Assembly: GCA_034521575.1 (NCBI GenBank)
Contig: JAXHMJ010000003.1
Location: 372,001-436,000, forward strand
Source of the DNA: a candidate division KSB1 bacterium
Lineage (GTDB): Bacteria > Zhuqueibacterota > Zhuqueibacteria > Residuimicrobiales > Krinioviventaceae
Direction of reading: 5' to 3'
DNA: 64,000 nt
Under the pieces are notes generated by a model that ran no database searches, was not told the origin of the DNA, and saw only the letters and a list, made by a program, of their open reading frames with translations. Shown one piece after another: positions 54,671-64,000 of the stretch (positions are counted from its first letter, which is position 1; each line of letters begins with the position of its first letter). The position numbers and the translations under genes were made by a program.

Positions 54671-57043
54671 TTATTCTGAATACGGCCATTTCCAGTTGCG
54701 AACCTGATCAATATCATCGCCGTATTTGTTGGTGTGCTGTTTATGGTCGATCAGCAGATCGCGCATGTTTTGATTCACATGCGCGCCGATACGCGAGAGT
54801 TTCGGGACGCGTTCAATGGCATCGCGCACCAGATGAAACCGGTCCAGATCATTCATGACCACCATGTCAAACGGTGTGGTGGTGGCGCCTTCTTCCTTGT
54901 AACCGCGCACGTGCAGGTTCTTGTGATTGGTCCGGCGATATGTCAACCGGTGGATCAGCCAGGGATATCCGTGAAAGGCAAAAATAATCGGTTTATCCGT
55001 GGTGAACAATGTGTCAAATTCGTGATCCGAAAGCCCGTGCGGGTGTTCCCGTTCCGGCTGCAGGGTCATCAGATCGACCACATTGACCACGCGGATTTTC
55101 AGATCGTCAAAATGTTGGCGCAGAATATCCACGGCGGCCAGGGTTTCCATGGTCGGGGTATCGCCGCAGCATGCCATCACCACATCCGGTTCATCTCCCT
55201 GATCGTTGCTGGCCCACTGCCAGATTCCGATACCGGCGGTACAATGTTTGACGGCTTCATCCATGGATAGATATTGCAGGGACGGCTGTTTTCCTGCGAC
55301 GATGACATTAATGTATTGTTTGCTCCTCAGACAGTGATCAGCAACGGACAACAGGGTGTTGGCATCGGGGGGAAGATACACCCGTACAATTTCCGCCTTT
55401 TTATTGACCACGTGATCAATAAAGCCCGGGTCCTGATGACTGAATCCGTTATGGTCCTGGCGCCAGACATGTGAGGTCAATAAATAGTTCAGAGAGGCGA
55501 TCGGCCGCCGCCAGGGAATATGGTTGGTGACTTTGAGCCATTTGGCATGCTGATTGAACATGGAATCGATAATGTGAATAAACGCTTCATAACAGGAAAA
55601 GAAGCCATGTCTGCCGGTGAGCAGATATCCTTCCAGCCATCCCTGACACATGTGTTCGCTCAGCACTTCCATCACCCGGCCGTGCGGAGCAATATGGTCA
55701 TCATCCTGTTTGATTTCTGCTGTAGATACCCGGTTGGTTACCTCAAACAGGGCGCTGAGACGATTTGAGGCGGTTTCATCCGGTCCCATGACCCGGAAAT
55801 TGCGTTCCGTTTCATTGTTTTTTACCACATCGCGTAAAAAAGCGCCTAAAACTTTTGTAGCTTCAGCGGTAGTGGTCCCGGGTTTCTCGAAATCGACGGC
55901 ATAATCCCTGAAATCCGGAAGTTTCAGATCTTTGAGCAGCAATCCGCCGTTGGTGTGCGGATTGGCGCCCATACGCCGGTTGCCGGTCGGCGCCAGTTCC
56001 GCAAGTTCCGCTTTAAAGGTACCGTTTTCATCAAACAACTCCTCCGGCCGGTAGCTTTTCATCCATTCCTTTAGCTGCTTGATGTGGGTTTTATCGGTTC
56101 TCATATTGGAAAGCGGCACCTGGTGTGAGCGGTGTGTGCCTTCGATCTGTTTTCCGTCCGCTTGCTTGGGACCGGTCCAGCCCTTTGGCGTTTTCAGGAT
56201 CATCAACGGCCAGAACGGGCGTTTGGTATCGCCGGTTTCACGGGCATGCGCCTGGATGTCTTTAATATCCTGGATCACCGTATCCAGTGTTGCCGCCATT
56301 TTTTGATGCATGCTCTCGGGATCATCACCGCTGATTGTGTACGGCTTGTACCCCAGTCCCTGGAAATATTTTTCCAGTTCGTCCTGACTGATGCGCGCCA
56401 GTATTGTGGGATTGGCGATTTTGTATCCGTTCAAGTGCAGGATCGGAAGTACAGCGCCGTCTGTAACCGGATTCAGGAATTTATTCGACTGCCAGCTGGC
56501 AGCCAGCGGACCGGTTTCTGCCTCGCCATCACCGACCACGCAGCAGGCAATCAGGTCCGGATTGTCAAACACAGCGCCGTAGGCATGCGCAATGGAATAT
56601 CCCAGTTCACCGCCTTCGTGGATTGATCCGGGTGTCTCCGGAGCCACGTGACTGGGCACGCCGCCCGGGAAGGAAAATTGCGTAAACAGGTTTTTCAGGC
56701 CCTCGCGGTCCTGCGAAATATCCGGGTAAATCTCGGAATAAGTGCCTTCCAGGTAGGTGTTGGCAACGAGTCCGGGACCGCCGTGACCCGGTCCCGTGAT
56801 ATAGATCATGTTCAGATCATTTTTTTTGATCACCCGGTTCAGGTGCACATAAATAAAGTTCAACCCCGGGGTTGTGCCCCAGTGCCCGAGCAGGCGCGGT
56901 TTGATATGTATCGGCTTGAGGGGGGCGGAAAGGAGCGGATTATCCTGTAAATAGATTTGTCCCACGGATAAATAATTGGCGGCACGCCAGTAGGCGTTCA
57001 TTTTTTGTAATTCATCTCGCCCCAGTGGATGTTGATCGGACAT
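54671..57043 (-). CDS. xfp: Phosphoketolase (xylulose 5-phosphate/fructose 6-phosphate)
   Basis: 790 residues, the usual length. N-terminal motifs [33 protein letters not shown] and the thiamine-diphosphate motif [11 protein letters not shown] ... WQSNKFLNP. The C-terminal half has ALTERNATE-type [23 protein letters not shown] and [10 protein letters not shown], all canonical for phosphoketolases. It splits xylulose 5-P or fructose 6-P with phosphate to acetyl phosphate plus an aldose phosphate. Its presence implies a phosphoketolase shunt. Preceded by AGGAGG on the minus strand. Confidence 0.96.
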   Translation of the reverse strand: MSDQHPLGRDELQKMNAYWRAANYLSVGQIYLQDNPLLSAPLKPIHIKPRLLGHWGTTPGLNFIYVHLNRVIKKNDLNMIYITGPGHGGPGLVANTYLEGTYSEIYPDISQDREGLKNLFTQFSFPGGVPSHVAPETPGSIHEGGELGYSIAHAYGAVFDNPDLIACCVVGDGEAETGPLAASWQSNKFLNPVTDGAVLPILHLNGYKIANPTILARISQDELEKYFQGLGYKPYTISGDDPESMHQKMAATLDTVIQDIKDIQAHARETGDTKRPFWPLMILKTPKGWTGPKQADGKQIEGTHRSHQVPLSNMRTDKTHIKQLKEWMKSYRPEELFDENGTFKAELAELAPTGNRRMGANPHTNGGLLLKDLKLPDFRDYAVDFEKPGTTTAEATKVLGAFLRDVVKNNETERNFRVMGPDETASNRLSALFEVTNRVSTAEIKQDDDHIAPHGRVMEVLSEHMCQGWLEGYLLTGRHGFFSCYEAFIHIIDSMFNQHAKWLKVTNHIPWRRPIASLNYLLTSHVWRQDHNGFSHQDPGFIDHVVNKKAEIVRVYLPPDANTLLSVADHCLRSKQYINVIVAGKQPSLQYLSMDEAVKHCTAGIGIWQWASNDQGDEPDVVMACCGDTPTMETLAAVDILRQHFDDLKIRVVNVVDLMTLQPEREHPHGLSDHEFDTLFTTDKPIIFAFHGYPWLIHRLTYRRTNHKNLHVRGYKEEGATTTPFDMVVMNDLDRFHLVRDAIERVPKLSRIGAHVNQNMRDLLIDHKQHTNKYGDDIDQVRNWKWPYSE

Positions 57044-57201
57044 GGTATCCTCCTTTAATCGTGTTTAAAAGTATGGCATCTACCCGTTATGTTGTATATT
57101 CATCACACGGGGTGGCTCTATAAAAATCGACTGGTCGGTTGCAACCGGTTCGCTTTTTATATAAAACATGCGCAAAGAGAACAGGATTTCATAAAGTTTA
57201 A

Positions 57202-58335
57202 CTAATTGCGGAATATCGGATCGTTGGGGAAATATTTTTTCCAAAATTGTACAACATCATGATGTTTGGCCGGTGAGAAATGGGAAGAGCTGTAATTGAT
57301 CCAGGTGCGCATATGCTGTTTTTCTTCCTGTATGTGTTTATCGGAAAGCAGGTCCAAATTCCACATGCGGATGAACAGCTGTTTAAAGTTATCCCAGTCT
57401 TTTTGCGCCCAATGGCCGGATTGCGCATTGAAATAAGCAACCTGACAATTGTTGACAAAGTCTTTGTTGGTCCAGTACCGGTCAACTGCGTCTGCATAGA
57501 CATAAAAAGCGCGTTCGTGCTGCCCGGACTGATACAGCTTTTGTCCCCAGATATAGTACAGGTTGATCTCAAAATTCTTATTGGATAGAGAATGACGGTT
57601 AAAGTCCTGGGCTATTTTCACATAACGGTAGGCTTTTTCAAAGTCACCTTTTTGTCTGGCAAAAAAAGCCCGATTGTACGCCAAAAGCCCGAGCAGTTCC
57701 GTATTGTCAATCGGACGGCCGTTGGAATTTTCATACTCATAAATGCGGTCCAGACCGATTTCCAGCCGTTTTTCTTTGGGATAATACTGCAGCAGATACT
57801 GATTATACTGTCTCAGATTTTCCATGATGTTGAATCCGTACGCCATGGTGTTTTCCACCATAATACGCTCGGTAAAATTGGGGAATACGGTATAGGTATG
57901 AGTCGGGGTTTCAAAGGCTTCAGTGGGCCAGCCCAGGTCCCTGCAGATCAAATTATACAGAATGGTGCTGGAGACGCAGTTGAACTGTTTATGATTGACA
58001 ATATCGATCAATGTGGTGGATGTTTCGTTATAATGCTTGAGGTGCGTAGCGTGCAGATAGGAAAACACTTTGGCTGCCGATCCGATGCGGTCGAATGAAT
58101 CAAATCCGTAATCGCGGATGGAAGACACCACGTCCCGATACCAGTCCAGGTAGCGGTGCAGTTCGGTTTTATGATGGGCGCCGGACAATACAAACGCGGC
58201 TGCGATATGGCTGAACCCGTCCAGTCTGCGGTCGCGAATATCGCGTTCCAGATCATCCAGCAGATTTGCAGAAGAGGCTGAAGCCATCAGGGAAAAAAGC
58301 AATACGAGTGTCACCAAACTGCGTTTACCGGACAT
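57202..58335 (-). CDS. Exported transglutaminase-like protein with TPR-like repeats
   Basis: 377 residues with signal peptide ending SASSA. The centre reads KQFNCVSSTILYNLICRDLGWP then THTYTVFP, the Cys and His of a transglutaminase-like (SirB1-type) core. The C-terminal half is helical and repeat-like (ELLGLLAYNRAFFARQKGD FEKAY in the first, QKLYQSGQHERAFYVYADAV in the second). Its start is 8 bases from the stop of the PLD gene, so they are co-transcribed. Such proteins may be peptidase-like, but activity cannot be shown here. Confidence 0.72.
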   Translation of the reverse strand: MSGKRSLVTLVLLFSLMASASSANLLDDLERDIRDRRLDGFSHIAAAFVLSGAHHKTELHRYLDWYRDVVSSIRDYGFDSFDRIGSAAKVFSYLHATHLKHYNETSTTLIDIVNHKQFNCVSSTILYNLICRDLGWPTEAFETPTHTYTVFPNFTERIMVENTMAYGFNIMENLRQYNQYLLQYYPKEKRLEIGLDRIYEYENSNGRPIDNTELLGLLAYNRAFFARQKGDFEKAYRYVKIAQDFNRHSLSNKNFEINLYYIWGQKLYQSGQHERAFYVYADAVDRYWTNKDFVNNCQVAYFNAQSGHWAQKDWDNFKQLFIRMWNLDLLSDKHIQEEKQHMRTWINYSSSHFSPAKHHDVVQFWKKYFPNDPIFRN

Positions 58336-58343
58336 GCGGTCTC

Positions 58344-60696
58344 CTATTTCAAGTATAAAAGTTTAACTGTTGTATTATTGGATGACAAACGCCCCCAAAA
58401 AGTTCCCGAGCTGACAGGCAGTCCGTTTGAATCTTTGCCATGCCATTGCGCGCGAAACACCTGCTGGTTTGCCGGGATGTGAAACTGCTTGATCCGTTGA
58501 CCCAGGGTGTTATAAATACTTAGAGTCGCTGCGGGATGTCCGTCCGGCAGATTCACAATCAGCATCACGCTGCCGTTAAAGGGGTTGGGATAATGCCGGA
58601 TTCTGTACGCTATTTTGCCGCGGTCCGGGATTTTCCCGTACGCCTGTCAACGGAGAACTGCCGCCGGCCTGGCGGTAGCGTTCGATAAATTCCTGATAAT
58701 ACTGGTTTGCAATATCTGCATCCTGGATGATAAGGACATTTTCATCATTGCGGGTATTGGCGGATATCGACCAGTTGTGCGAACCCGTGATCACAGCCGG
58801 TTGATGGCCCGGAAAGGCCGCGTCACAGAGCATATACTTGTGATGCAGAGAACGTTCCTCACCATCCAGATGAATATCCGGGATCTGCGTCCAGGCATAA
58901 TCGCCGTCACCGGACATGGGCGGCCAGGCCGCCCCCCAGTGGTTGATATTGTCCCGCTCAAACACGCCGCGCAGTGTAAAGCCGGGAACATTCAGGAAAC
59001 GATCACGCAGCGCATTCTCGATGCCGTTGCTGGTGAATGAAAATATACAAAAATCGATGCTTTTTTCCGCTGATTGAATGGTGTTGATGATATGCCGTTC
59101 GCTTTGGTCTGATGGACTCATATACAATTCGACCCATTTGCCGCCGATGGAGAACCGGTGCGGTGTATTGTCCCGTTTGCGGCTGCCGAATCTGGAGCTG
59201 TCCGCGTTCGGTGTATCACCGCGAGTTCCCCACATTTCGTTGAATTCACGCGTGTAGGCCCGGCACAGCACATCGTCATTGATCTCTATGGCATTTTCAG
59301 CAGCGAGGTCCAGGCCGTAATAGGAAGCATTGGCAGATCCCGTCCATATCCAGTCATCCGTGCGGCTGGTGCTGTCGCGATGATCGAATATGAAAAATTT
59401 GTCGTGCATGTATCCATCGCCGTCGTTGTTTCCGAATTCATCCGTGATGACGGTGATGCCGTGCAATTCCAGTCTGTCGTGGATATTACCCCAGTTTTCC
59501 GCTTCCACAATGCATCGCAGTTTGACACCCCGGGCGTGCGCATTTAGCAATGCGCTCATGACGCTGGTATGGGTAAATGAATACATACACATGTCAATGC
59601 TGTATTGGGCCGCGTCAATTCGCTCGATCAATTGTGTGGAAATATCCTGATCACCGCATGCTGCTGTATTCAGGGCAAGGGTGGTATCTACAGATTGAGT
59701 AAAATAAACGTGCATAGTGCCGCTGGCCTGAGCCGAGGCGGTGTTGAACAAAAACAGCCCGGACTCGCTGGTTCCCGTGCTGTCGCTGCAGAACGCCTGT
59801 CCATAGTAGAGCGTGCCGGGGTCCAGGCTTGTGATAGTCAGATCATGCCGGGTGGCAGTTTGTCCGGCTGTCGAACCCTGAGCACAATCGGGTGTTTTCC
59901 CCCATTTTAGTTCAGCTGTAGAAGCAGAGAGGGTTTCCCAGACAAACCGCACTTGAGTTTGTCCGATGTCGGTTTCCGCAGGCTGACTGATAAAGCGCGG
60001 TCCTGTTGCCGGGATGATATCCGAGGGGTACCGGGGACAAATTTCATAGCCGTCGGTATACGGAGATGACGTGTCGTATTGTTTGAGAATGCCGGTTACA
60101 TGGTAGCGTCCGGTGGGAATGTCCAGCCCGGTATCCGCGTCCCGGTAGAGCAGAGATGTGCCGGTGCTGTCTTTAATCTGATAAAGTCCGTTGCCCAGAG
60201 TCGAAATCTCGACGTTTTTCACGCGTATCAGTCGGCTTTCATCAGGTTCGCTGTAATCCGCTTGAAAGGTGTTGTTGATATCCCGACAGGTCATGACCTT
60301 GGCATCCGGAACCGGATTGTCACTGTTGATCACGGACAGTTCCGAGATGTCACTGAGTTCGGTCAGACCGTTGTAGTGTTCGATCGTTCCCATCAAACGC
60401 ACCTTGTCGCCAAGCTTTACATTTTCGGGGATGGAACCGTAATTGAAACAATTGATGCCGCCGGTTTCGTCTTGTATGTAAATATCAAGATGGGTATCGG
60501 AAAAGACGCCGGTACCGCAGGTGACAATGCCCTGCACAATGACGTTACCGGTTGCATAAGAGCCGGCAGGTTCGCCTGTTGATGTGTTTTTGTGCAAATC
60601 AGCAATGGAGACAATCTGGCTGTGTGCGCAGAATGTTATTGCAAACAGAAATACAGCAGTCAAGAGTCGGGAGAAAGAGAATTTGTTTTGTAGCAC
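58344..60696 (-). CDS. Secreted phospholipase D-family nuclease-like protein with OB-fold, Fn3 and type IX sorting domain (frame changes once)
   Basis: About 783 residues. Signal peptide (ends CAHS), an OB-fold domain like extracellular nuclease YhcR (VIVQGIVTCGTGVF, LDIYIQDETGGINCFN), an Fn3-like domain (~240-325), then two PLD active sites: HDKFFIFD with WTGSANASYYG and HHKYMLCD with ITGSHNWS, each HxK plus Asn/Gly element. The C-terminal sorting domain (YRIRHYPNPFNG ... NNTTVKLLYLK) lies in another frame. Removing one A from the run at 58613-58616 (T on plus) joins the frames. Likely a secreted nuclease or phosphodiesterase placed on the surface. Co-transcribed with the transglutaminase-like gene. 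Confidence 0.87.
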
Positions 60697-60715
60697 GGTA
60701 AAACTTTCTTTTTTT

Positions 60716-61342
60716 TTATTTCACGGTTTCATTTTCCACAACAAATACAGAGAGGTTGGCAAAACTGTTCGGGAACAGTCGGGGCAATAAAGCGCCGACC
60801 CGCCGGTGTACCAGATTAATTTGCTTCAGGATTCGGATCTGATGCTGTCGACAGTACATCTGAAAATCTCGTATAGTAGATAGATGGATATTCGGTGTAT
60901 TGTACCATTCATAGGGCAGTGTTTTCGATTTGGGCATGCGGCCGTGCAGCGTCAGATAGTGCCGCACTCTCCAGTGACCGAAATTCAGCAGCCCCACAAT
61001 ACCATAACGTCCGACCCGCAGCATCTCGACCAGGGTGTGGTCCGGACGGTTGACCTGCTGCAGTGTTTGACTGAGAATGACATAATCAAACGAACGGTCC
61101 GAGTATTCTTTCAGCGCTTCATCGAGATCCTGATGGATGACCGGCACACCGCGGGACACACATTTGAAAACCAGATCACTGTCCAGTTCAATGCCCTGGC
61201 CTTTTACATTTTTAGAATGGATCAGATCGTGCAGCAGTTCCCCGGCCCCGCATCCCAGGTCGAGCACGCTGCTGTCTGCCGGAATCAGGTTTGAAATGAT
61301 TTCCAGATCCGGGCGTGTATATTTTTTGTTTTTATATTTCAT
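60716..61342 (-). CDS. metW: Methionine biosynthesis protein MetW
   Basis: 208 residues from ATG 61342, which overlaps the metX stop by 11 bases; the longer in-frame start lies inside metX. SAM-methyltransferase fold with motif [16 protein letters not shown], then [13 protein letters not shown] and [10 protein letters not shown], characteristic of MetW. MetW works with MetX in O-acetylhomoserine formation in many Gram-negative bacteria. The metX-metW arrangement is the usual one. Confidence 0.93.
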   Translation of the reverse strand: MKYKNKKYTRPDLEIISNLIPADSSVLDLGCGAGELLHDLIHSKNVKGQGIELDSDLVFKCVSRGVPVIHQDLDEALKEYSDRSFDYVILSQTLQQVNRPDHTLVEMLRVGRYGIVGLLNFGHWRVRHYLTLHGRMPKSKTLPYEWYNTPNIHLSTIRDFQMYCRQHQIRILKQINLVHRRVGALLPRLFPNSFANLSVFVVENETVK

Positions 61343-62459
61343 ATATAAAGTCTGCCAGCATTTTTTCCATGTTTTTATGGGGTAACAGAAAAGAATCATG
61401 ACCATAGGGCGAATCAATCTCACAAAAACTGACGTGTTTTCGGTTCAGTTTCAATGCGCGGACAATATCCTTGGCTTGAGAGGTGGGGAACAGCCAGTCT
61501 GACGAGAACGAAACCACCAGCATTTTTGCCGTAATATGTCTGAACGCATTTTCCAGTGAACCATGGTCCTGGATCAGATCAAAGTAATCGATTGCCTTGG
61601 TGATATAGAGATAAGAATTGGCGTCGAATCTCTGGGTAAAACTTTGTCCCTGATACCGCAGATAGCTTTCAACTTCAAAGTCGGTGGAAAAGTCATATCC
61701 GTAGCGTTCTTTTTCCCGCAGTCTGCGCCCGAATTTTTCGTGCATCGAGGCTTCGCTGAGATAGGTGATGTGCGCCAGCATACGCGCGACAGACAGGCCT
61801 TCCCGCGGGATCACCTGGTGATTCAGGTAATTGCCCGAGCGCCAGTTTGGATCGGCGTAAATCGCCTGCCGGCCCACTTCATCAAATGCAATGCCCTGGG
61901 CATTGAGTCGGGATGTGGTGGCCATGGGGATGAGTCCGGCCACCCGGTCCGGATAAGCAATGCCCCATTCCAGCACCTGCATACCGCCCATAGACCCGCC
62001 GATCGCGCAGCGCAGACGTTCAATGCCGAGGTGATCAATGAGAAACGTCTGGGCTTTGACCATATCGCGGATTGTGATGACCGGAAAATCCAGGTTATAA
62101 TGCTGTCCGGTACGGGGATTCACAGAAGACGGCCCGGTGGAGCCCTGGCAGCCGCCGATGACGTTGGAGCAGATGATGAAATATTTGTCCGTGTCCATAG
62201 CCCGGCCGGGACCGATCATAAAATCCCACCAGCCGGGTTTGCGGTCATGTTCATGATGCCGGCCTGCGGCATGCGCGTCGCCGGAAAGCGCGTGCGTGAT
62301 AAGAATGGCATTGTCTTTTTGTTTGTTCAAAGACCCGTACGTTTCATAGGCCAGAGTCACAGGACCCAGTGTTTCGCCGCTTTCCAGCCGCATGGCATCC
62401 GGCGGTTCGGCACATGTGTACGATTGGGGTTTGACAATTCCCACAGAGTTTGTGTTCAT
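61332..62459 (-). CDS. metX: Homoserine O-acetyltransferase MetX
   Basis: 375 residues from ATG 62459, which lies 12 bases after the recO stop; longer starts would overlap recO. Alpha/beta hydrolase fold with [27 protein letters not shown], the nucleophile Ser in [12 protein letters not shown], catalytic Asp in SFSSDWLFP and His in YGHDSFLL. It acetylates homoserine in methionine synthesis. Acyl-CoA preference (acetyl or succinyl) cannot be fixed from sequence alone. Confidence 0.95.
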   Translation of the reverse strand: MNTNSVGIVKPQSYTCAEPPDAMRLESGETLGPVTLAYETYGSLNKQKDNAILITHALSGDAHAAGRHHEHDRKPGWWDFMIGPGRAMDTDKYFIICSNVIGGCQGSTGPSSVNPRTGQHYNLDFPVITIRDMVKAQTFLIDHLGIERLRCAIGGSMGGMQVLEWGIAYPDRVAGLIPMATTSRLNAQGIAFDEVGRQAIYADPNWRSGNYLNHQVIPREGLSVARMLAHITYLSEASMHEKFGRRLREKERYGYDFSTDFEVESYLRYQGQSFTQRFDANSYLYITKAIDYFDLIQDHGSLENAFRHITAKMLVVSFSSDWLFPTSQAKDIVRALKLNRKHVSFCEIDSPYGHDSFLLPHKNMEKMLADFIYEI

Positions 62460-62470
62460 ATTAAAGCTTT

Positions 62471-63247
62471 TCAGGATTCTTTTTTTAAACCGTTTAAAAG
62501 TTGTTTGATATAGATCTCGGATTTTAACTGACACAGTGCATCAATGTGATAACATAAAATATCGTGCAGAAATGTATCCAGATGTTCCGCGGTGTGCTTT
62601 GAGCAGGCAGCCTGTGCAGTCTGTTCAATCGGAATCTCTGCAAACCAGCGCAGCAATTCCAGAGCATGCCGGTTCATCGGGTAGAGCGGTCCGTCCGGCG
62701 CCGGACAAGCGGAACAGGTATAGCCGCCTTCTTTGATGGATAGCGTGTTCACCGCGTCCAGTTCCGTTGTACCGCATTCCATGCACTTGAAATCCGGAGC
62801 AAATCCGGATAATGCTAAAAACTTGAGTTTGAACGCGCGTATAATCTGTTTGTGGCCGGTCTGCGCCTGGTCGACAGCCTGCAGAGTATGCAGCAGCAGA
62901 TCGTACAATTCCGGATTCGGATGTCCGGTATCCTCGGCCCGTGTCACGATTTCGCAGGGAATGGACGCCAGGGATAGTTTCCCGAGTTCGTTCAGCAGCG
63001 ATGGGAACCGGGACAACAGGCTGACCTGGCTGAGGTACTGCAGACCGCGGGTCTGTTTGTGATAAAACACCATGGAAACATGGTTGAATGTTTCCAGCGC
63101 ACCCGAATGTTTGGAACGAATACCGCGTGATCCTTTGGCCATCAGGGATAATTTTCCGAACTCTCGCGTGTACATGGACAAAATTTTACTGGTTTCACCC
63201 TGTTTGCGGCTGTGCAGAATGAGAGCCTCTGTTTTACATAGCGCCAT
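62471..63247 (-). CDS. recO: DNA repair protein RecO
   Basis: 258 residues. N-terminal OB-fold ([38 protein letters not shown]), a helical middle, and a zinc motif CMECG ... CSACP. It loads RecA with RecF/RecR and anneals SSB-coated strands. It is the first gene of the recO-metX-metW run on the minus strand; mgtE is 17 bases upstream in the same direction. Confidence 0.95.
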   Translation of the reverse strand: MALCKTEALILHSRKQGETSKILSMYTREFGKLSLMAKGSRGIRSKHSGALETFNHVSMVFYHKQTRGLQYLSQVSLLSRFPSLLNELGKLSLASIPCEIVTRAEDTGHPNPELYDLLLHTLQAVDQAQTGHKQIIRAFKLKFLALSGFAPDFKCMECGTTELDAVNTLSIKEGGYTCSACPAPDGPLYPMNRHALELLRWFAEIPIEQTAQAACSKHTAEHLDTFLHDILCYHIDALCQLKSEIYIKQLLNGLKKES

Positions 63248-63263
63248 GGCCTGATTCCTGCTA

Positions 63264-64000
63264 TCAGCTTATATAATTCAGGTAAGCTGTGGCCATGGTC
63301 AGATAAATAAACAACCCGAGTATGTCATTGGTCGTGGTTATAAAAGGCCCGGTGGCGATCGCGGGATCCAGGTTAAAGCGAGTCAGTACGAACGGAATGA
63401 TGGAACCGAAAATCGCTGAATTGATAATGACAAAGATCATTGCCAGGCCCACCACCAGACCGAAAAGCGGTTCGCCGCGCCACAACCAGATGAATGAAAA
63501 CAGCAAAAGACCCAACAGCACACCATTGAGCAACGCAACGCGCAGTTCGCGGTAAAACATGCTCCAAATATTCGAGGCCAGACCTTCGTCCAGAGCCAGG
63601 CCGCGCACGATAATGGTACTGGATTGAATGCCGACATTGCCGCCCATGGCCATGATCACCGGGATGAAAAAAGTGAGCGCGGCGATTTCTGCGATGGTCA
63701 CTTCAAAGCGGCTCAGAATCAGAGCGGCGCAAATCTGTCCGAAAAACGCGATGATCAGCCAGGGCAGCCGGTTTCTGGAAATACGCAGCGGGGAGGTCTC
63801 CTGAAGAATCTCCTCGTCGCTGATACCGGCCATGCGTTGGATGTCTTCGTTGGCCTCGTCCTGGAGAACATCGACAATGTCATCAATGGTAATGCGTCCG
63901 ACCAGCCTATTGTGTTTGTCAACCACGGGCACGGCCAGCAAATCATATTTGCTCACGATATTGGCGACGCTTTCCTGATCCATGTCCACTGTAACCGAAA
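63264..64000 (-). CDS. mgtE: Magnesium transporter MgtE, C-terminal part (cut by the window end)
   Basis: The frame is open to the window edge, so the N-terminal domain and first CBS are missing. Seen here: the end of a CBS domain (LAVPVVDKHNRLVGRITIDD), a helical plug segment, and the five-helix membrane domain (VIMAMGGNVGIQSSTIIVRG, the pore motif, and GPFITTTNDILGLFIYL). The protein would be a Mg2+ channel regulated by its cytoplasmic domains. Ends near the recO start. Confidence 0.94.
   Translation of the reverse strand, partial: SVTVDMDQESVANIVSKYDLLAVPVVDKHNRLVGRITIDDIVDVLQDEANEDIQRMAGISDEEILQETSPLRISRNRLPWLIIAFFGQICAALILSRFEVTIAEIAALTFFIPVIMAMGGNVGIQSSTIIVRGLALDEGLASNIWSMFYRELRVALLNGVLLGLLLFSFIWLWRGEPLFGLVVGLAMIFVIINSAIFGSIIPFVLTRFNLDPAIATGPFITTTNDILGLFIYLTMATAYLNYIS

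Overview
The window looks like chromosomal DNA of a Gram-negative bacterium of the FCB group, closest in character to Calditrichota/KSB1-like lineages. This is inferred from several secreted proteins ending in a type IX secretion sorting domain with a PNPFN motif, a PorU-like C25 peptidase beside a PorV-like barrel, and many outer-membrane barrels. No rRNA, phage or CRISPR is visible. One tRNA gene (Leu, anticodon UAG) is present.

Layout. 1-5.3 kb: the end of a secreted protein, a secreted protein with three copies of a Ca-loop plus CxxC/His module, cobalamin adenosyltransferase with a Ppx/GppA phosphatase, and a flippase-like membrane protein. 5.4-11.7 kb (minus): a hybrid sensor kinase and SbcCD. 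11.7-15.8 kb: tRNA-Leu, tig-clpP-clpX and engB. 15.9-18.4 kb: a REP-associated tyrosine transposase (RAYT) gene inside a tandem array of ~245-bp units made of head-to-head REP hairpins. 18.6-26.5 kb: a lipoprotein/LysM pair, then phoH-pgpH-ybeY-corC and a membrane protein. 26.5-28.9 kb: a cold-shock protein overlapping a GYF/ParA-type ATPase, and a secreted beta-repeat protein. 29.5-41.4 kb: a secreted subtilisin, an aminotransferase, the PorU-like peptidase, a PorV-like protein and another barrel.

41.4-47.5 kb is the most unusual region. It is more AT-rich than its flanks and encodes a chaperone/usher-like surface system: a PapD-like chaperone overlapping a large usher-like barrel, plus three small secreted proteins. 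Two of the three are visibly homologous to each other, and all three end in a similar beta-strand. Each of the three small genes has a correctly spaced -24/-12 (sigma-54-like) element upstream, and the first also has a GGTAC dyad at an enhancer-like distance.

47.5-64 kb: aldose epimerase, a lipoprotein with rlmH, a large hybrid kinase plus response regulator, a small barrel, phosphoketolase, a transglutaminase-like protein with a secreted PLD-family protein, metX-metW, recO and the end of mgtE.

Caution: clpX, phoH, pgpH, galM and the PLD gene each change reading frame while the protein stays recognisable on both sides. Most of the changes fall in or beside short homopolymers. I read these as probable consensus-sequence indels, and the five genes are annotated as single loci.
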